Below, in pieces: positions 6,607 through 13,895 of a stretch of 64,000 bases of DNA. How positions within the stretch are numbered: the stretch's first letter is position 1; each line of letters starts with the position of its first letter. The notes below the pieces were generated by a model, which had not been told where the DNA came from, did no database searches, and was given only the letters and a program-made list of their open reading frames with translations. The DNA is from MB1-2 sp046566065. Its GTDB lineage: Bacteria; Actinomycetota; CADDZG01; WHSQ01. The stretch covers positions 46,649 through 110,648 of the forward strand of contig JBKHXK010000003.1 of assembly GCA_046566065.1 (NCBI GenBank), read 5' to 3'. Made by a program: the position numbers and the translations under genes.

Positions 6607-7649
6607 TGGCCGGCAAAAGGGTTCTGATCACGGGCGTCTCTCGTTTCCTCGGCCTGCGACTCGCGAAGAGGCTCGAGGAGGATGACTCGGTCGAGCTCGT
6701 CGTGGGGGTCGACCTCGACGAGCCTCCCGTTCCCATCAAGAAGCTCGATTTCGTCCGGGTGGACATCCGCAACCCGCTGATCGCCCGGGTGCTCGAATCG
6801 ACCAAGGTCGACACGCTCGTCCATACCAACATCGCATCGAGTCCCGGCCGCCTGGGCGGACGTTCCCAGATGAAAGAGAACAACGTCATCGGGACCATGC
6901 AATTGCTGGCCGCGGCGCAGAGGGCCGAGCGCATCGAACGCGTCGTGGTGAAGTCCTCGTGCGCGGTCTACGGCTCGCATCCCGGGGAGCCTTCGTTGCT
7001 GCCGGAGGATCACGCTCAGCGTCAGGTCGATCTCTCGGGCTACGGCAAGGACTGCGCCGAGGCCGAGCAGTACGCCCGTGACTACGGACGACGCCGACCG
7101 GACGTGGATCTCGTGATCCTTCGCACGCAGAACGTGGTGGGTCCCACGGTCAGCACGAACATGACCGGCTATCTCTCTCTCCCCGTGATGCCGACCGCGC
7201 TCGGCTTCGACCCCCGTTTGCAACTCCTTCACGAACAGGACGCGGTGGAGGCCTTCTATACGGCGATGCGCAGCGATGCGACGGGCATCTACAACATCGC
7301 AGGAGACGGCGTCGTCTACCTCTCCCAGGCGATCAGGATGCTCTCCCACGCGCAGGTGCCGATCCTGGCTCCCGCCGCCCAGACCGCCGCGAACCTGCTG
7401 CGTCGTTTCGGAGTGGTCGATTTCCCCACGGATCAGTTGAAGTTGATGCTCTTCGGCCGGGTCGTCGACACGCGCCGCGCCCGCGAGCGCCTCGGGTTCG
7501 TTCCGCGCTTCACCACCAGAGAGACGCTGGAGGATTTCCGGGACCACCGGGCCCGGGACCTGACCCCAGAACCGAACACACGCCCGACCTGGGAGCGCGA
7601 GCTGTTCGAGTACCTCAGGCAGCGGAACGCGCAGCGGGCAACGATATGA
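6606..7649 (+). CDS. NAD-dependent epimerase/dehydratase (Rv0501-like)
   Basis: Extended SDR-type protein of 347 residues. The N-terminal VLITGVSRFLGLRLAK is a variant of the GxxGxxG nucleotide-binding motif, and SSCAVYG with a downstream SGYGKD gives a Ser/Tyr/Lys catalytic set. It resembles the mycobacterial GalE2-like protein Rv0501, which also lies downstream of bS22 and upstream of an acyltransferase; the substrate of that family is not settled. The acyltransferase gene follows after 10 bases and is probably co-transcribed. Confidence 0.8.
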   Translation: MAGKRVLITGVSRFLGLRLAKRLEEDDSVELVVGVDLDEPPVPIKKLDFVRVDIRNPLIARVLESTKVDTLVHTNIASSPGRLGGRSQMKENNVIGTMQLLAAAQRAERIERVVVKSSCAVYGSHPGEPSLLPEDHAQRQVDLSGYGKDCAEAEQYARDYGRRRPDVDLVILRTQNVVGPTVSTNMTGYLSLPVMPTALGFDPRLQLLHEQDAVEAFYTAMRSDATGIYNIAGDGVVYLSQAIRMLSHAQVPILAPAAQTAANLLRRFGVVDFPTDQLKLMLFGRVVDTRRARERLGFVPRFTTRETLEDFRDHRARDLTPEPNTRPTWERELFEYLRQRNAQRATI

Positions 7650-7659
7650 GGAGAAGCTG

Positions 7660-8733
7660 ATGGCGGACGCCGAGATCATCAGGATCGACAGCCGGACCCG
7701 TCCCTCGCGTACGGGTCCCACCCGGGCGACCGCACGGGTGAAGTGCAAGGCCACCACGTCTACCGGAAGGCCTTGTCGAAACTTCGCCACCGCGGGGACC
7801 GGCTACTGCGCCACCCACACGAGGACGGCCATCCCGGACCAGGCCCCCGCTTCCGATCCGGGACCCGAGCCGGTCACCTCGATCGATCTGATCCAGCAGC
7901 GAGAGAGGACGCCTTCCGGGGTGGAGGCGTTCATCCGCCGCAGGCTCGCGGGCGATTACCCCGTCGATGATTTCGGATACGACCCGGAACTCGCGCGCGA
8001 GGTGTTGCTGCCTCTGGCGCGGCCCCTCTACGAGCGGTACTTCCGCGTGAAGACCCTCGGCATCGACCGGATCCCGGCCACAGGTCCCGCTCTGCTCGTC
8101 GGCAATCACAGCGGCACCGTCGCTATCGATGCCGTCATGGTTCAGTACGCCGTCGCGATGGAGCACCCCAACGAGCGAGCCGTGCGCAACGTCGGCGCCG
8201 ATCTCGTGTACACCCTGCCGTTCGTCGGTCCGTTGGCGCGTAAGACCGGTAACGCGGTCGCCTGTGACGAGGATGCGGCCGAGCTGCTCCGCCGCGGCGA
8301 GCTCCTCGGCGTATACCCCGAGGGCTACAAGGGAGTCGGCAAGGGCTGGCGCGAGCGCTACAAGCTGCAACGCTTCGGGCGCGGCGGGTTCATCGAAACT
8401 GCGCTGAGGGCTCGGGTCCCGATCATCCCGGTGGCGATCGTGGGGGCCGAGGAGGCCTTCCCGATGATCGCCAACGCGAAGTGGCTGGCGAAGGCGCTCG
8501 GCTTCCCGTACTTCCCCATCACGCCCACGTTCCCGCTGCTCGGCCCTCTGGGTCTCTTGCCTCTGCCGTCGAAGTGGTTGATCGAGTTCGGGGAGCCGAT
8601 CCCGATGGACGACTACCCCGACGACGCCGCGGACGACGCCATGTTGGTCTTCGATCTCTCGGACCGGGTCCGCGACACGATCCAGCAGATGCTCTACAAG
8701 ACCCTGGCCCAGCGGGGCGGAGCCTTCTTCTAG
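7660..8733 (+). CDS. Lysophospholipid acyltransferase family protein with N-terminal zinc-knuckle-like motif
   Basis: A 357-residue protein related to Rv0502 and PlsC-type acyltransferases, which move acyl groups to glycerol phosphates at the membrane. The acyltransferase part (about 120-350) has GNHSGTVAID as the His/Asp block and GVYPEGYKG as the glycerophosphate-binding block. Residues 29-50 carry C-x8-C-x9-C-x2-H spacing (KCKATTSTGRPC...GYCATH), a putative zinc knuckle not part of PlsC. GGAGAAG lies 5-6 bases before ATG 7660. A following small cys-linked gene runs on the opposite strand. Confidence 0.8.
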   Translation: MADAEIIRIDSRTRPSRTGPTRATARVKCKATTSTGRPCRNFATAGTGYCATHTRTAIPDQAPASDPGPEPVTSIDLIQQRERTPSGVEAFIRRRLAGDYPVDDFGYDPELAREVLLPLARPLYERYFRVKTLGIDRIPATGPALLVGNHSGTVAIDAVMVQYAVAMEHPNERAVRNVGADLVYTLPFVGPLARKTGNAVACDEDAAELLRRGELLGVYPEGYKGVGKGWRERYKLQRFGRGGFIETALRARVPIIPVAIVGAEEAFPMIANAKWLAKALGFPYFPITPTFPLLGPLGLLPLPSKWLIEFGEPIPMDDYPDDAADDAMLVFDLSDRVRDTIQQMLYKTLAQRGGAFF

Positions 8734-8738
8734 AACGT

Positions 8739-8837
8739 TTAGCCGGCGGCGCGCCAGATCTGCAGGGCGCCCAGGAATCCGGCGATCGTGATCGCTACCA
8801 GCAAGAAGCCGAGGGCCAGAAGTGTGTTCTTTCGCAT
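8739..8837 (-). CDS. 32-residue single-pass membrane protein
   Basis: Small gene, M-R-K-N then about 22 hydrophobic residues (LLALGFLLVAITIAGFLGAL) and a short polar tail QIWRAAG. It starts 4 bases after the stop of the 44-residue zinc-ribbon gene, so it is the last gene of the sulfur operon. A TATCCT hexamer 6 bases before its ATG could also make it leaderless. I recognise no family; it may be a small membrane partner or chance. Coding likelihood rests on position, start context and clear hydrophobicity. Confidence 0.5.
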   Translation of the reverse strand: MRKNTLLALGFLLVAITIAGFLGALQIWRAAG

Positions 8838-8841
8838 GCCC

Positions 8842-8976
8842 TCAGGATAGTCCGACGCCACCGAACCGCAGGATGAAACGGCGGTCACACGACGCGCAAT
8901 GGAACTCGCCCGCCTCCCCGACAGGCTCGAGGTCTTCCTCTCCGCAGTAAGGGCAGTAGAAGGGGGCCGCGCGCAT
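8842..8976 (-). CDS. 44-residue zinc-ribbon protein of the sulfate assimilation operon
   Basis: Short protein with two CxxC pairs, CPYC at residues 8-11 and CASC at 27-30, a typical treble-clef or zinc-ribbon arrangement. The ATG at 8976 lies 2 bases after the cysH stop, so it is translated with the operon. Streptomyces sulfate assimilation clusters also contain a short conserved open frame beside cysH, which supports a role in sulfur metabolism, for example as an electron or metal carrier for APS or sulfite reductase. That role is inference. Confidence 0.7.
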   Translation of the reverse strand: MRAAPFYCPYCGEEDLEPVGEAGEFHCASCDRRFILRFGGVGLS

Positions 8977-8978
8977 GC

Positions 8979-9716
8979 TCACTGCTCGGCCTCGGATTCC
9001 CGGGGGCCATGCGGCTTCCCGAACGAGTGGATGCCGCATTCCGTCTTCGTGAGTCCCGACCAGCGGCCGTCTCGCTCCTGTTCGTTCGCTCCGACGGCGC
9101 GAGTGCAGGGCCAGCATCCGATCGACATGTAGCCGCGTTCGAACAACGGGTGGGTCGGGATCGAGTGCTCGGCGATGTAAGCGTCGACGTCCGCCTTGTT
9201 CCAGCGTGCGAGCGGATGGATCTTCATGATCTCGTTCCCGGAGGGCAGCAGCTGTGCCTCGATCAGCGGCGTCTCCGCCCGAAGCGGCGATTGATCTCTG
9301 CGCAAACCGGAGATCCACGCGTCGTACTCCTCCAGAGCGGCCTGAAGGGGCTTCACCTTGTTGATCGCGCAGCAGGCGTCGGGGTCACGTTTGTAGAGCT
9401 CAGGCCCGTAGATCTCTGCCTGCTTCACGACGTTGCCGTGCGGACCGTGCAGATCGACGACCTTCAGATCCCACAGCTCGGTGATCCGCTGCTTGAACTC
9501 CAGGGTCTCGGTGAAGTGGAACCCCGTGTCCAGGAACAGAACCGGCAGGTCGCCGCGGATCGTCCGAAGCTTGTGCAGGATCACGAGTCCCGAGGCCTGG
9601 AACGAGGTCGCCACGGCCAAGCGGTCTATCGACTCTGCGGACCAGCGCAGGACCTCGTCGGGAGTCGCATCCTCCAGAGCGGATGGATCGAGGTTGGGAT
9701 CGACGAAGCGGCTCAC
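8979..9716 (-). CDS. cysH: Adenylyl-sulfate (APS) reductase, thioredoxin-dependent
   Basis: A 245-residue CysH. SFQASGLVILHKL is the adenylyl-binding loop and LFLDTGFHF follows. The cysteine pattern CC...C-x2-C (CCAINKV and GCWPC) binds a [4Fe-4S] cluster, which marks the enzyme as using APS rather than PAPS. The C-terminal ECGIH holds the catalytic cysteine that forms the S-sulfocysteine intermediate. The GTG at 9716 overlaps the stop of the sulfite reductase gene (GTGA). The open frame continues upstream through that gene, but no extension is needed for the family. Confidence 0.92.
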   Translation of the reverse strand: MSRFVDPNLDPSALEDATPDEVLRWSAESIDRLAVATSFQASGLVILHKLRTIRGDLPVLFLDTGFHFTETLEFKQRITELWDLKVVDLHGPHGNVVKQAEIYGPELYKRDPDACCAINKVKPLQAALEEYDAWISGLRRDQSPLRAETPLIEAQLLPSGNEIMKIHPLARWNKADVDAYIAEHSIPTHPLFERGYMSIGCWPCTRAVGANEQERDGRWSGLTKTECGIHSFGKPHGPRESEAEQ

Positions 9717-11431
9717 GACACCCTCGGTTCTGCCGCGATGGCCGGGGCGGGGGGCAGGTTCGCGAATGCGGGCTTGGCCACGAAGTCCTGCAGCTCGTCG
9801 GGGCCGAGCCGGTTCACGAAGGCGGCGAAGCTCTCTTCGCCTTGGCGCAACCTGCGATAGCGCCTGATCAGCGTCTCGATGTAGGGGCCGGCCTCGGATG
9901 CCAGCACCTTCACGCCTCGGGCCTTGGTGCCGAAGGCGCGTTCGGCCCCCAGATGTCCTCCCAGGTGGACGAGGAAAGCCTCCACCTTGCGCCTCTCCTC
10001 GACCTGGTGGCCGTCGTGATCCGTGGTCCATACCTTCTCCGAGACGAGGCACCCCATGAGGCCGATGTCGGCGGTCTGGTAGCGGGCGCAGGAGTTGGGG
10101 CATCCGTTCACGTTGATGCGAACGTGGTCGGTGTACCCGGGCAGATGCTCGTCGAGGTAGCGGTAGAGCTCGACCGCCCGGCCCTTCGTCTCCACGATCG
10201 CCAGCTTGCAGAACTCGATCCCCGTGCACGCCATGATGCCCCGGCGCCACGCGCTCGGCGCAACGGGGAGATCGAGGACGTCGAGCTCTTCGACCAACGC
10301 CTCCACCCGATCTTCCGGGACGTCGAGGATCAGCATCTTCTGTTGTGTGGTCGTCCGCAGTCGTCCGTCTCCGTAACGACGTGCGAGCCTCGCAACGGCG
10401 CGCAGCTGATGTCCCACGATGCGCCCCGCCTTCGGCGTGAACCCGACGTAGCGCTTGCCGTCCTTCTGAGCGCCGATGCCAACGTGCTCGCGGTGGGTCT
10501 GATCGGTCGACGGCGGTTCGGGCAGATCGCGCAGCGAGAACCCGATCTCTTTCTCCACCATCTCGCGGAACCTCTCGGCCCCCCAGTCGCGTACCAAGAA
10601 CTTCAGGCGAGCGCGGTTGCGTGCTCGCCGATAGCCCCAGTCGCGGAACACGGTCGTTATCCCGAGCACCACCGGCACTACCTCGTCGGGAGCAACGAAG
10701 GCGCCCAGTCGTTGGGCGAACATCGGGTTGGTGCTCAGTCCGCCACCGGCCCAGAGGTCGTAGCCGTGCGTCCCATCCGGATGCACGGTCCCGACCAACC
10801 CGACGTCGTTGATCTCGTGCTGGCCGCACTGATGAGCGCATCCGGTGATCGAGATCTTGAACTTCCTCGGGAGGTTAGAGAAACGGCGATCGCCGACCAG
10901 TGCTGCGTTCGCCTCGCGCAAGACCTCAGAGGCGTCGAGTATCTCGCTCGCATCGATCCCTGCCAGAGGGCACCCCAGCAGGTTGCGCGGGGTGTCGCCG
11001 CAGGCCTCGGTCGTAGAGAGTCCGACGGCTTCGAGCTCGCTCCAGATCGCGGGAACGTCTTCGATGCGGATCCAGTGCAGCTGGATGTTCTGTCGGTCCG
11101 TGACATCGGCGACGTCCCGTCCGTAGCGCTCCGAGATGCGGCCGATCACGTCGGTCTGCTCGGAGGTGAGCATGCCGCCGGGGATGCGCACCCGCAGCAT
11201 GAAGTAACCGTCGGTCTCGGGCCTCTGCGTGTAGAGCCCGTACCACCGGAACCGGTTGCGGAGATCCGAGGGCCAGATCGCTCCGAAGCCCTTCTTCGCG
11301 TAGATCGATTCGATCCGGGCCCGCACGTTCAGGCCGTCGTCTTCCTTCTTGGCCGTCTCGGCGGGGTTCTGTGGCTCCAGGTATCCGAGGGCCCACTGGG
11401 CCTCGGCGCGGGGGCGGCTCTGTGCGGGCAT
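9713..11431 (-). CDS. Assimilatory sulfite reductase (ferredoxin type; nitrite/sulfite reductase family)
   Basis: A 572-residue siroheme enzyme reducing sulfite to sulfide with six electrons. Two ferredoxin-like half domains repeat in tandem. The siroheme/[4Fe-4S] cysteines appear as ACTGIEFCKLAI and NGCPNSCARY (C-x5-C...C-x3-C). RNRFRWYGLY near residue 60 and TDRQNIQLHW near 110 are substrate or siroheme contacts. Siroheme can come from the cobA/hemD product at 20978. First gene of the operon with cysH; the -10 TATCAT is 6 bases before its ATG. Nitrite reductase is possible, but the neighbouring cysH argues for sulfite. Confidence 0.93.
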   Translation of the reverse strand: MPAQSRPRAEAQWALGYLEPQNPAETAKKEDDGLNVRARIESIYAKKGFGAIWPSDLRNRFRWYGLYTQRPETDGYFMLRVRIPGGMLTSEQTDVIGRISERYGRDVADVTDRQNIQLHWIRIEDVPAIWSELEAVGLSTTEACGDTPRNLLGCPLAGIDASEILDASEVLREANAALVGDRRFSNLPRKFKISITGCAHQCGQHEINDVGLVGTVHPDGTHGYDLWAGGGLSTNPMFAQRLGAFVAPDEVVPVVLGITTVFRDWGYRRARNRARLKFLVRDWGAERFREMVEKEIGFSLRDLPEPPSTDQTHREHVGIGAQKDGKRYVGFTPKAGRIVGHQLRAVARLARRYGDGRLRTTTQQKMLILDVPEDRVEALVEELDVLDLPVAPSAWRRGIMACTGIEFCKLAIVETKGRAVELYRYLDEHLPGYTDHVRINVNGCPNSCARYQTADIGLMGCLVSEKVWTTDHDGHQVEERRKVEAFLVHLGGHLGAERAFGTKARGVKVLASEAGPYIETLIRRYRRLRQGEESFAAFVNRLGPDELQDFVAKPAFANLPPAPAIAAEPRVS

Positions 11432-11474
11432 CTGGAGATGATACCCTATGCAAGGTGGAAAGGTGACTAAGTCA
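11432..11474 (-). promoter_or_regulatory. Leaderless promoter and palindrome before sulfite reductase
   Basis: On the minus strand TATCAT (11443-11438) lies 6 bases before ATG 11431. A perfect 11-base palindrome TGACTAAGTCA (11464-11474) covers the -35 position and overlaps the stop codon of the receiver gene, so it could be a repressor site. Confidence 0.4.
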
Positions 11475-11834
11475 TAGCTCCCGGCAGAGCTCCGAGATGT
11501 GCCTTTCCAGTTCGTTCAGGCCCTCGACCTTGCCGATGCACATCGCCACCCCGGCCTCCTTGGCCTGGGCTTCGAGCTCGGAGTCGAGGTAGGCGGTGTA
11601 GAGGATGATCGCCTGGGTCGGCCGGGCCTCGCGGATCGTCTTGGCCGCCGTGAGGCCGTCCACGCCGGGCATCTTGTAATCCATCACGATCACGTCGGGG
11701 TCGCTCTGCGGAGCGACGTCTATCGCTTCCTGGCCCGAGGCGGCCTGGCCCACCACTTCGAACCCATCGAGCTCCAGCATGTCGACGAGCATGTTGCGCA
11801 CGTGGTCGGTGTCGTCTACCACCAGCACCTTCAT
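11472..11834 (-). CDS. Single-domain response regulator receiver protein
   Basis: A 120-residue CheY-like domain without an output domain. The acidic pocket is VVDDTD at residues 5-10, the phosphoryl acceptor Asp52 is in VMDYKMPG, a Thr in LYTAY and the conserved Lys in CIGKVEG follow. No histidine kinase is in the window. ATG 11834 (MKVLVVDD) is chosen over TTG 11840 by family likeness, although the GGAGGT ribosome-binding site is closer to the TTG. The gene precedes the sulfite reductase gene on the same strand but that gene has its own promoter. Confidence 0.9.
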   Translation of the reverse strand: MKVLVVDDTDHVRNMLVDMLELDGFEVVGQAASGQEAIDVAPQSDPDVIVMDYKMPGVDGLTAAKTIREARPTQAIILYTAYLDSELEAQAKEAGVAMCIGKVEGLNELERHISELCREL

Positions 11835-11859
11835 CCCCAATCGGGACCTCCTTCGGCGC

Positions 11860-12693
11860 TCATCCTCGAGGCATGCCCTTGCTGACCTTCTTGCTTCCCG
11901 AGAGTCGCCTCTCCACGAACTCGCGGTTGCGTCTCAGCATCTGAACCAGGTCTTGGTGCCGCTGCAGATACTTGCCCACCGACAGCTCCAGCGAGATCGC
12001 CCCCGTGTAGCCGGTGCGGCGGAGCTCGGCCAGGAATCGATCCAACGGAAGTATGCCCTTCTCCAGCTCCAGGTGCCCGTCACGTCCGTCCCCGGCGTTG
12101 TTGGAGAGATGGATGTGTACGAGCTTCGGAGCCAGGATCTCGTAGGCATCGAGGATGTCCTGGCGCGCCACGGTCACGTGGCTCGTGTCCATGGCAACCA
12201 CGTGGCAGGCCTCGTAGAGAGCTTTCACCTCGAGCCACCGGTACGCCCTCAACCGACGGCCGGCCACCCACCGGGGATACATCGTCTCGACCGCCACCGT
12301 GACGCCGGTGTCCGCGGTGAAGGACTCTGCGTCGGTGGCCAGCCAGCGCGCGTAGTCACGCTCCCAGAGATAGGGCGGATGGACGATCATCGAATCCGCC
12401 CCCACCGCGCGGCAGAACTCCGCTCCTCGACGGATCTTCTCGAGCGGGTCCGTGCCCCAGACCGTCTTCGTGATGACGAGGAATGGGGCGTGTACGGAGG
12501 CGATCTTGAGCCCTCGTTCCTCTGCGATGCGCAGCGGGATCTCGGGTTCCTGCGTCCTGGGGTCCCGGGTCACCATCAGCTCGATCTCGGTGAAGCCCGC
12601 CTCCGCCAGGGCATCCATGCCCCGTTCGAGCTCGAAGGCCCAGAAGGGGCCGGTCGAGCATTGAACGGGCCGGGGCGCGGCAACGGGGGTCAT
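11860..12693 (-). CDS. Sugar phosphate isomerase/epimerase (AP endonuclease family 2 fold)
   Basis: TIM-barrel protein of 277 residues of the xylose-isomerase-like family. Metal-binding and substrate blocks are visible: SVHAPF, IVHPPY, VAVETMYP, AMDTSHVTVA and LVHIHLSNN, ending with ISLELSVG, with Glu/His/Asp residues placed as in the family. The exact sugar cannot be read. A Pro-rich first dozen residues looks like an unstructured tail. It is divergent from the secreted EEP-family protein and lies 20-odd bases upstream of the receiver gene. Confidence 0.8.
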   Translation of the reverse strand: MTPVAAPRPVQCSTGPFWAFELERGMDALAEAGFTEIELMVTRDPRTQEPEIPLRIAEERGLKIASVHAPFLVITKTVWGTDPLEKIRRGAEFCRAVGADSMIVHPPYLWERDYARWLATDAESFTADTGVTVAVETMYPRWVAGRRLRAYRWLEVKALYEACHVVAMDTSHVTVARQDILDAYEILAPKLVHIHLSNNAGDGRDGHLELEKGILPLDRFLAELRRTGYTGAISLELSVGKYLQRHQDLVQMLRRNREFVERRLSGSKKVSKGMPRG

Positions 12694-12779
12694 CGGAGAA
12701 TCGTCGCATGCCCGCGGAGAAGCCAGAGGAAAGGGCGCTAACGGCTCAATCCGGTCGAGGTGCGTCCGATACCTATGGG

Positions 12780-13643
12780 ATGAAACGGTCTCTGGTGGTT
12801 CTGCTTGCCCTGTCGATGCTGCTGCTGGTGGCCGTGGTGTCGCCGATCCACGCAGCCGAGCCGTCGCCGAACCAGGTCCTCGTCGTGACGATCAACCTCA
12901 CCGAGACCGAGGTCCGAGACGTCAGCGACACCTCCGATGTGGACCTCTTCGTAGAGCGACTGGTCCCGCTGGTCCCGCATGCTCCCGACATCGTTCTGGC
13001 ACAGGAGGTACGGCTCGAGAGCGCGGAGAACACGGCCGCGGCTCTGACGAAGGCCTACGGGGTGAAATACGCGATAGGCGTCCCCGCCGGCGTCGACCCG
13101 ATGTGGCACAAGGAGCGACGAGACGGTTCTCTGATCCAGTTCACCCAGGAGAGCTCGGTGATCTTCAACACCGCCACGATGGAGATGGCCGGGCCCCCTC
13201 GGTTCGTCCGCAACTCCTACATGGACGGCGATCTGAAGGTCGTCCGCAAGCACCCTTACGGGACGCTGCGAGAGGTCGAGAGCGAGTTGTCGATCGTCGC
13301 TGCGAGCATCCACATGTTCCGCCCGGTGAAGATCTCCTCCGAGACCAGAGCTACCCACGCCGCCCAGGTGGCCGCCGCCCTGCAGCGCGAGGCGACCGCG
13401 ACCGGCGCCACCCTCCAGACCATGGGCGGCGACTTCAACGAATGGCGAGGTGAGGACAACGATCCGACGCCGTTCTATCGGACCCTGCTGAACGACCATG
13501 GGTTCATCGACGCCATCCCGATGCGAGGGGTCGACTACATCTTCGCCAAGGGGGCTTCGGTGGAGCTGGCCGAGTGGGGCAAGGACGAGAACGACAAGGC
13601 CTATTCGCTCCACGCCTTCCGCTGGAGCCTCTTCGGGCCCTGA
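12780..13643 (+). CDS. Secreted endonuclease/exonuclease/phosphatase family protein
   Basis: A 287-residue EEP-fold protein. A Sec signal peptide is clear: KR, a long Leu/Val core, and a cleavage site near HAA-EPSP at about residue 27. Family signs include LAQEVRL (metal Glu), GGDFNEW (Asp/Asn pair) and the terminal LHAFRW (catalytic His). Such proteins are DNases, sphingomyelinases or phosphodiesterases; the substrate is not predictable. ATG 12780 is chosen because it gives a proper signal peptide; an upstream in-frame ATG at 12708 would add 24 polar residues. A GC-rich hairpin follows the stop. Confidence 0.8.
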   Translation: MKRSLVVLLALSMLLLVAVVSPIHAAEPSPNQVLVVTINLTETEVRDVSDTSDVDLFVERLVPLVPHAPDIVLAQEVRLESAENTAAALTKAYGVKYAIGVPAGVDPMWHKERRDGSLIQFTQESSVIFNTATMEMAGPPRFVRNSYMDGDLKVVRKHPYGTLREVESELSIVAASIHMFRPVKISSETRATHAAQVAAALQREATATGATLQTMGGDFNEWRGEDNDPTPFYRTLLNDHGFIDAIPMRGVDYIFAKGASVELAEWGKDENDKAYSLHAFRWSLFGP

Positions 13644-13660
13644 CCTGCCCCCAACGCAAA

Positions 13661-13685
13661 GCGCCCCCGTCTTAGCCGGGGGCGC
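13661..13685. terminator. GC hairpin terminator after EEP gene
   Basis: GCGCCCCCG (13661-13669) and CGGGGGCGC (13677-13685) form a perfect 9-bp stem with a 7-base loop, 18 bases after the stop. A run of three A precedes it, but only CTT follows, so it is weak as an intrinsic terminator. Confidence 0.6.
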
Positions 13686-13701
13686 CTTAAAGAGCCTCGA
13701 G

Positions 13702-13868
13702 AACGGAGACTGCTTGGGGCGGGCTGGGAGGCTCCGTCACGGCCCTTGGGGGCCGTGCATCCTGAGGTCCCGCTCTCGCTGCTCTCTCAGATAGCTTCGG
13801 CCCCTCCTGGGAAATCTTGAGAGCCGTGCTGTTAGTCGCTGGCTAGCGTATGCTTGCAATAGTTTGCA
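13702..13868 (+). promoter_or_regulatory. Structured leader/operator region before acyl-CoA ligase
   Basis: Contains an 8-bp hairpin with TTGG loop (CACGGCCC/GGGCCGTG, 13738-13757) and a second pairing CTCTCAGAT (13784-13792) with ATCTTGAGAG (13814-13823). A palindrome TGCAA-TAGT-TTGCA lies at 13855-13868, 28 bases before the ATG, and could be an operator of a fatty-acid regulator. No known riboswitch was recognised. Confidence 0.35.
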
Positions 13869-13895
13869 GAGTCGCTCTAAGGGGACTATAGGGAC

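Noticed and set aside
9717..10841. Long upstream extension of the cysH frame
   Set aside because: It lies in another frame of the sulfite reductase gene; the GTG at 9716 with GTGA overlap and family length fit better.
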